This document shows positions 60,150-64,000 of a stretch of 64,000 nt of DNA, piece after piece. This stretch comes from an uncultured Collinsella sp. (lineage in GTDB: Bacteria > Actinomycetota > Coriobacteriia > Coriobacteriales > Coriobacteriaceae): assembly GCA_900541045.1 (NCBI GenBank), contig UQID01000012.1, positions 1 through 64,000 of the forward strand, written 5' to 3'. The notes under the pieces are model-generated. The model was not told the origin of the DNA. It ran no database searches and saw nothing but the letters and a program-made list of their open reading frames with translations. The position numbers and the translations under genes are program-made. Each line of letters starts with the position of its first letter. Positions within the stretch are counted from its first letter, which is position 1.

Positions 60150-61448
60150 ATGGCACCAGCTCTGTCCGATTTTCAACCGCAACCAGCGCCTCAGGCTACC
60201 ACGGCGGCGCAGACCGCTATCGGCGATGGCCTGGTCAAAGAAGCCCAGGCATTTGCCGATGAGCTCGCTGCGTGGCGACACGATCTACACCAGATACCCG
60301 AGCTCGGTAACAATCTTCCGCAGACGTCTGCCTATATCCAGGCACGTCTGGACGAGATGGACATCCCCCATACCACGCTAGTCGACGGTTCCTGCGTCGT
60401 TGGCCTGATCGGTGCCGGTGCGGCCGCGGCCGCTCAGGGCAATGGCACGTGCAAGGACGAGCAGGCCGGAACGGTCGTCATGCTCCGAGGTGATATGGAT
60501 GCCCTACCCGTTGTCGAGGAATCCGGCGAGCCCTTTGCATCCACCAATGGCTGCATGCATGCTTGCGGTCACGATATGCACGCGACGGCGCTGCTTGGTG
60601 CGGCGCGCCTGCTCAAGGCTCGCGAGGCCGAGCTTGTGGAGGCCAACGCCACGGTGAAATTGCTGTTCCAGCCGGGCGAGGAGACCTTTGAGGGAGCACG
60701 CGCTGCCATCGCCGATGGCCTGCTGCAGAACCCGCGCCCTCAGGCGGCCTTTGCCATGCATGTCAACAGCCAGTCGCCGCTTGGCCTGGTGCTCTACGGC
60801 AGCCCGGCGCTTTCGGGCGTGTACGGTTTTCGCATCACGCTTCAGGGCAAGGGCGGCCATGGCTCGAGCCCCGAGATCTGCATCGACCCTATCACGGCCG
60901 GCGTCCATGTGCACCTGGCGCTTCAAGAGCTTATCGCCCGCGAGGTGCCGGCGGCCAAGGAAGTCGCACTTACCGTTGGTAAGTTTGCTGGAGGCTTGGC
61001 GGCCAACGTCATCCCCGACACCTGCGTGCTCGAGGGAACGCTGCGCGGCTTTGATGTTGAGCTCATGGAGCACCTGAAGACCCGCATCGCGGAGGTCGTT
61101 AACGGCGTTGCCACAACATATCGTACGCCGGCGACCATCGAGACGCTTTCGGATGTTCCGCCGCTTGTACTCGACAGCGATATGACTCAGGCGTCGCTTG
61201 GCTACGTGGGCGCAGTGCTGCCCAAGGCGGCTTTCTTGCCGCTTTTCCATGCCATGGCGAGTGAGGACTTCGCGCTTATCTCGAGCGAGATTCCGAGTGC
61301 GTACTTTACCGTGGGCGCGGCCGTAACCGACACGGACGAACACTTTGCCCAGCACCATCCCAAGGCACGTTTTAGCGATGCCGAGCTTCCCCTTGGCGCC
61401 GCGGCCTATGCCGCCGTCGCTTTGGGCTATATCGCCGACCACCGGTAG
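60150..61448 (+). CDS. M20 family amidohydrolase
   Basis: A 432-residue metal-dependent amidohydrolase of the M20D group (hippurate hydrolase / N-acyl amino acid amidohydrolase). Metal ligands appear in LRGDMDALPVVEES, MHACGHDMHATALLG and the catalytic Glu pair in FQPGEETFEGA; the lid domain starts at GKGGHGSSPE and the last ligand His is in LFHAMASEDFALI. There is no signal peptide, so it is cytosolic. I chose ATG 60150 (CTGGAGGG upstream); the longer frame runs into the preceding gene. The substrate is probably an N-acyl amino acid. Confidence 0.9.
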   Translation: MAPALSDFQPQPAPQATTAAQTAIGDGLVKEAQAFADELAAWRHDLHQIPELGNNLPQTSAYIQARLDEMDIPHTTLVDGSCVVGLIGAGAAAAAQGNGTCKDEQAGTVVMLRGDMDALPVVEESGEPFASTNGCMHACGHDMHATALLGAARLLKAREAELVEANATVKLLFQPGEETFEGARAAIADGLLQNPRPQAAFAMHVNSQSPLGLVLYGSPALSGVYGFRITLQGKGGHGSSPEICIDPITAGVHVHLALQELIAREVPAAKEVALTVGKFAGGLAANVIPDTCVLEGTLRGFDVELMEHLKTRIAEVVNGVATTYRTPATIETLSDVPPLVLDSDMTQASLGYVGAVLPKAAFLPLFHAMASEDFALISSEIPSAYFTVGAAVTDTDEHFAQHHPKARFSDAELPLGAAAYAAVALGYIADHR

Positions 61449-61474
61449 CACCCAACCTTGCCTTTCAAGTCTGC

Positions 61475-61503
61475 GGGCATGGCCATAAGGCCTATGCCCT
61501 TGT
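61475..61503 (+). terminator. Hairpin after the amidohydrolase gene
   Basis: GGGCATGGCC (61475-61484) pairs with GGCCTATGCCC (61489-61499) with a one-base bulge, followed by TTGTCTTTC: a moderate terminator. Confidence 0.65.
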
Positions 61504-61569
61504 CTTTCAAGGCAATCTTGGGCACTACCGGCGCCCGGCGCAGGCTATTCGTTTTTTAAAAGGAGCGGT

Positions 61570-61905
61570 ATGTCCCAGCAACGTAAATTCTTCCCCGGCT
61601 GGCTCGTGGTGGCCTCCGGCTTCGTAATCATGGCCACGTGCTACACGATTTTCGTCAACTGCATGAGCCTGTTTCAGCCGCTCATCGTAAGCGACCTCGG
61701 GATTACGCTTGCGCAGTACAACATCTCCAATGCGATCTCCACCGTGGTGAGCGTTATCGGCTCACTTGTCATTGGCCATGTTGCCGATAAAGTAAGCGGC
61801 CGCGTTTTGGGTTCCCCTCACTGTAATCGCCACCTCTGCCGTTCTTGCCGGCATGAGCTTTGTCGGTGAGCTATGGCAGGTCTACGTGCTCTTTTCTGTT
61901 CGCTC
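61570..61905 (+). pseudogene. Decayed MFS transporter fragment
   Basis: The first 76 residues are a typical MFS N-terminus (FFPGWLVVASGFVIMATCY, then DLGITLAQYNISNAIST and GHVADKVSGR, the loop 2-3 motif). After GGCCGC at 61796-61801 the sequence continues in another frame as FWVPLTVIATSAVLAGMSF and ELWQVYVLF, implying a 1-nt deletion. Homology is lost soon after, within about 40 residues, so most of the 12-helix protein is absent. Palindromic elements follow at once. Confidence 0.75.
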
Positions 61906-61988
61906 CGTTCTGTCTGTGGCTGCCCTGGAAGCCGAATGGATGCTCGTACCATCATTCGGTTTCCAAGGCGGCCACGGGCCTACGAAAT

Positions 61989-62050
61989 GATCCGTTTTCC
62001 TCCGTCCCCAACAGATCACGTGATCCGAAGGGGACGGAGGAAAGCGGATC
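61989..62050. repeat. Large palindrome with GGGGACGGAGGAA arms
   Basis: GATCCG (61989-61994) and TTCCTCCGTCCCC (61997-62009) pair with GGGGACGGAGGAA (62030-62042) and CGGATC (62045-62050): 19 pairs around a 2-by-2 mismatch. The loop holds the perfect 12-bp palindrome GATCACGTGATC (62014-62025). There is no T-run. Confidence 0.7.
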
Positions 62051-62057
62051 ACAAACA

Positions 62058-62128
62058 GCGGCGGCGCGTCTGGCCGAACGAGCCCCCATACCCTCGTTCG
62101 GTCAGACGCGCCGCCGCGTTTTGTTTTT
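62058..62128 (+). terminator. Very strong terminator upstream of hisS
   Basis: A 25-bp stem with one mismatch (62058-62082 with 62093-62117) followed by GTTTTGTTTTT. It isolates hisS from upstream transcription. A -10-like TATAAT lies just after it (62135-62140) and should belong to the hisS promoter. Confidence 0.88.
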
Positions 62129-62182
62129 GTGCCGTATAATGACCACTACCTATGACGCGATACAAAAGAAAGGTGTTTGCCC

Positions 62183-63496
62183 ATGCAGGCACAGAAGGCG
62201 GAGGGAACCCGCGACCTTATCGGCGCCGAGATGCGCGCCTGGCAAAAGATGCAGCAGATTGCGGCCGGCGTGTTCGAGCCGTTTGGTTTTAAACCCATCG
62301 AGACGCCCGCGATCGAGCAGGTGGACGTGTTTGTTCACGGTATCGGCCAGTCGACCGACGTCGTGCGCAAGGAGATGTTCCGCGTGTTTAGCGGCGCCAA
62401 CCTGGAGCGCGTCTTTACCGAGGGTACCGATACCAAGCTCAAGCCCAAGCAGCGCCTGGCCCTTCGTCCCGAGGGCACAGCCGGTGTGGTGCGCGCCGTC
62501 GTGGAGAACAACCTGGTGCCCCAGGGCTCCACGCCGTTTAAGGCTTATTACGCCGAGGCAATGTTCCGCGGCGAGCGTCCTCAGAAGGGTCGCCTGCGCC
62601 AGTTCCACCAGGTGGGCATCGAGTGGCTCGGCGCTCCCGATCCGGCTGCCGACGCCGAGTGCATCATCATGCTCATGGAGTTCTACAAGCGCCTGGGCTT
62701 CGATCTGTCCAAGCTCCGTCTGCTTATTAACTCGATGGGCGATGCGCAGTGCCGTCCGGCATACCGCGAGCAGGTCAAGCAGTTCATTCTCGATCACGCC
62801 GACGAGATGTGCGACGAGTGCCGCGAGCGCGCCGAGCTCAACCCGCTGCGCGCCTTCGACTGCAAGAACGACCATTGCCGCGAGATCATGTCCGACGCAC
62901 CGCTGATGGGCGACAACCTGTGCGACGAGTGCCGCGAGCACTACGAGCAGGTCAAGCGCTATTTGGATGCGGCGGGTATCGAGTATGTTGAGGATCCCAC
63001 CTTGGTGCGTGGCCTGGACTACTACACCCGTACTGTCTTTGAGGTCGAGGCTCCCGGCGCCGGTGTCGGCTCCATCGGTGGTGGCGGTCGCTATGACGGC
63101 TTGGTCGAGCTCGAGGGCGGCAAGCCCACGGCAGGCGTCGGCTTTGCCGTCGGCTTTGAGCGCGCCCTGCTGGCCCTGCAGGCCTTTGGCAGCGACCTGG
63201 GTGCCGAGGAGGTCCCGTGCGTCTACGTTGCCAACGCCGGCAAGGAGCTGCGTCAGAACGTCTTTACCATTACGCAGCAGCTTCGCGCTGCAGGGATTGT
63301 GACCGAGGCCGACTATCAGGGCCGTTCCCTTAAGGCCCAGTTTAAGCAGGCCGACAAGGTGGGCGCTAAGCTCATCCTAGTCCTGGGTGGCGACGAGCTT
63401 GACGCCGGCAAGGTCAAGGTGCGCGACATGCAGAGCCACGACGAGGTACTGGTCGATTTGGCCAACGTTGTCGAGGCGGTTCGCGAGCGCCTGTAG
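62183..63496 (+). CDS. hisS: Histidyl-tRNA synthetase
   Basis: A class II synthetase of 437 residues charging tRNA-His. Motif 1 region RKEMFRVF, motif 2 FRGERPQKGRLRQFHQVGIEW, the His-specific loop LVRGLDYYTRTVFEV, GGGGRYDGL and motif 3 GVGFAVGFERALL are intact; the C-terminal 100 residues are the anticodon-binding domain. A Cys-containing insert (MCDECRERAELN, NLCDECREHYEQ) looks like a zinc ribbon. ATG 62183 is preceded by AAGAAAGG; TTG 62177 is the alternative start. Confidence 0.96.
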   Translation: MQAQKAEGTRDLIGAEMRAWQKMQQIAAGVFEPFGFKPIETPAIEQVDVFVHGIGQSTDVVRKEMFRVFSGANLERVFTEGTDTKLKPKQRLALRPEGTAGVVRAVVENNLVPQGSTPFKAYYAEAMFRGERPQKGRLRQFHQVGIEWLGAPDPAADAECIIMLMEFYKRLGFDLSKLRLLINSMGDAQCRPAYREQVKQFILDHADEMCDECRERAELNPLRAFDCKNDHCREIMSDAPLMGDNLCDECREHYEQVKRYLDAAGIEYVEDPTLVRGLDYYTRTVFEVEAPGAGVGSIGGGGRYDGLVELEGGKPTAGVGFAVGFERALLALQAFGSDLGAEEVPCVYVANAGKELRQNVFTITQQLRAAGIVTEADYQGRSLKAQFKQADKVGAKLILVLGGDELDAGKVKVRDMQSHDEVLVDLANVVEAVRERL

Positions 63497-63553
63497 TGTA
63501 TCTTTTTGAGCTGCGGGCCTGCTAACGTGCCCTGCTCATGGAGAGCGATTGTT

Positions 63554-63589
63554 ACGGGGGTGTTTCGCATTTATGCGGAATGCCCCCGT
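63554..63589 (+). terminator. Hairpin after hisS
   Basis: A 16-bp stem with three wobble pairs (63554-63569 with 63574-63589, loop TTTA). Only two Ts follow, so termination may be weak. Confidence 0.65.
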
Positions 63590-63680
63590 TTGCATATGCC
63601 GTCCACCGAGAAATACGACCATTTGGGGCAAAAAGCCTTGCAATGCAGAAAATACTTTTGTGTGGTAAAGCGCAATCAGC

Positions 63681-63709
63681 TTCGAAAGTTTTTGCCGAGT
63701 GCCTATAAT
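63681..63709 (+). promoter_or_regulatory. Promoter of the last gene
   Basis: TTCGAA (63681-63686), 17 bp, TATAAT (63704-63709). Confidence 0.65.
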
Positions 63710-63753
63710 AAATACCGCATGTTACGTGCATAGAAGGAGGAATGGGAGGAAAC

Positions 63754-63977
63754 GTGGCTGAGAACCTAAGCAACCAGTCTGTACCCGAAGCCGCGGCGCG
63801 TGTCGCTGCCGTGGTCAACCGCCTCGTTAACCGAATCGGCTCGAATGCCGAATCCAAGGAGCGTCTCGCCGAGATCGAGATCCCCGAGGAGCTGCGCGAC
63901 AATCTGGCGCTGTTCTTGCGCCTGGAGCGCCGTGTGCTTAGCGAGTATGATCCCGAGATCGCGGACCTGTTCGACAA
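63754..63977 (+). CDS. Unknown protein, 3' end cut by the contig end
   Basis: About 74 residues of the N-terminus: AENLSNQSVPEAAARVAAVV, then a helical, charged region (ESKERLAEIEIPEELRDNLALF). I do not recognise it. GTG 63754 follows GGGAGGA; ATG 63742 in the same frame is too close to its ribosome site. The genuine sequence stops at 63977, where adapter sequence begins, so the reading frame beyond that point is artificial. Confidence 0.65.
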
Positions 63978-64000
63978 CTGTCTCTTATACACATCTGACG
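63978..64000. other. Nextera transposon adapter sequence (artefact)
   Basis: CTGTCTCTTATACACATCT, followed by GACG, is the Tn5 mosaic end plus the start of the Illumina Nextera adapter. It is not genomic. It shows that the contig end was not adapter-trimmed. Confidence 0.97.

Noticed and set aside
61860..62906. A 348-codon forward ORF running into hisS
   Set aside because: It passes through two large hairpins and overlaps hisS in another frame with Arg/Ser-rich shadow sequence.
63552..63992. A reverse-strand ORF starting MYKRQ
   Set aside because: Its start is the translated Nextera adapter, so it is an artefact.

Overview
The window looks like a draft-assembly contig from a high-GC gut actinobacterium of the class Coriobacteriia, most like Collinsella. 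This is an inference from the GC-rich sequence, Collinsella-like protein sequences, a T-box in front of pheST, a Tad pilus locus and VanRS-type regulators; no database search was run. The last 23 bases are a Nextera transposon adapter, so the sequence ends at a library artefact and the final gene is cut.

Layout. 0-6 kb: an M32 carboxypeptidase faces a T-box-controlled pheS-pheT pair. 6-9 kb: an ECF-type Ni/Co uptake operon (CbiM/NikMN fusion, CbiQ, CbiO) behind a GTGTTAC-N14-GTAACAC operator of NikR type. 9-11 kb: a zinc-dependent phospholipase-like protein and a convergent nuclease-like orphan, with a perfect 21-bp inverted repeat upstream of the orphan. 11-17 kb: pyk, a Ca2+-type P-ATPase with a structured leader, and rsgA. 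17-27 kb: a tightly overlapping Tad/Flp pilus operon (cpaB, tadZ, tadA, tadB, tadC, a Flp pilin, several TadE/TadG-like pseudopilins, a DUF192 gene). 27-38 kb: tRNA-Phe, a GH5 homologue lacking its acid/base residue, rsmI, metG, rsmA, tatD, tRNA-Leu, an SPFH protein, rlmH, proC, serS. 38-42 kb: tRNA-Arg, an 813-residue TPR protein, tRNA-Ser. 42-51 kb: a D-Ala-D-Ala carboxypeptidase divergent from a VanRS-like pair, a frameshifted pstB, a PhoB/PhoR-like pair, and the Wzz / BY-kinase / PHP-phosphatase trio that controls polysaccharide chain length. 51-64 kb: htpG, two tandem YhgE/Pip membrane proteins, a DMT transporter, an M20 amidohydrolase, a decayed MFS gene, hisS and a cut gene.

The most unusual feature is at the tRNA genes. 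tRNA-Leu and tRNA-Arg are each followed by the same compound structure: terminator, an inverted copy of that tRNA's own T-arm, a conserved 99-nt GC-rich core, then a direct repeat of about 64 bp carrying the tRNA 3' end and its terminator again (period 189 and 190 bp). The two cores align without gaps at 83 of 99 positions, and one hairpin shows three fully compensatory base-pair changes. tRNA-Ser has the inverted T-arm but no core. This resembles a small non-autonomous element that inserts at tRNA 3' ends and rebuilds them, or a conserved structured RNA.

Other themes are long intergenic hairpins, several sharing a GGGAC motif (REP-like), and three possible small indels (the tadE start, pstB, the MFS gene) that could be real decay, phase variation or draft-assembly errors.
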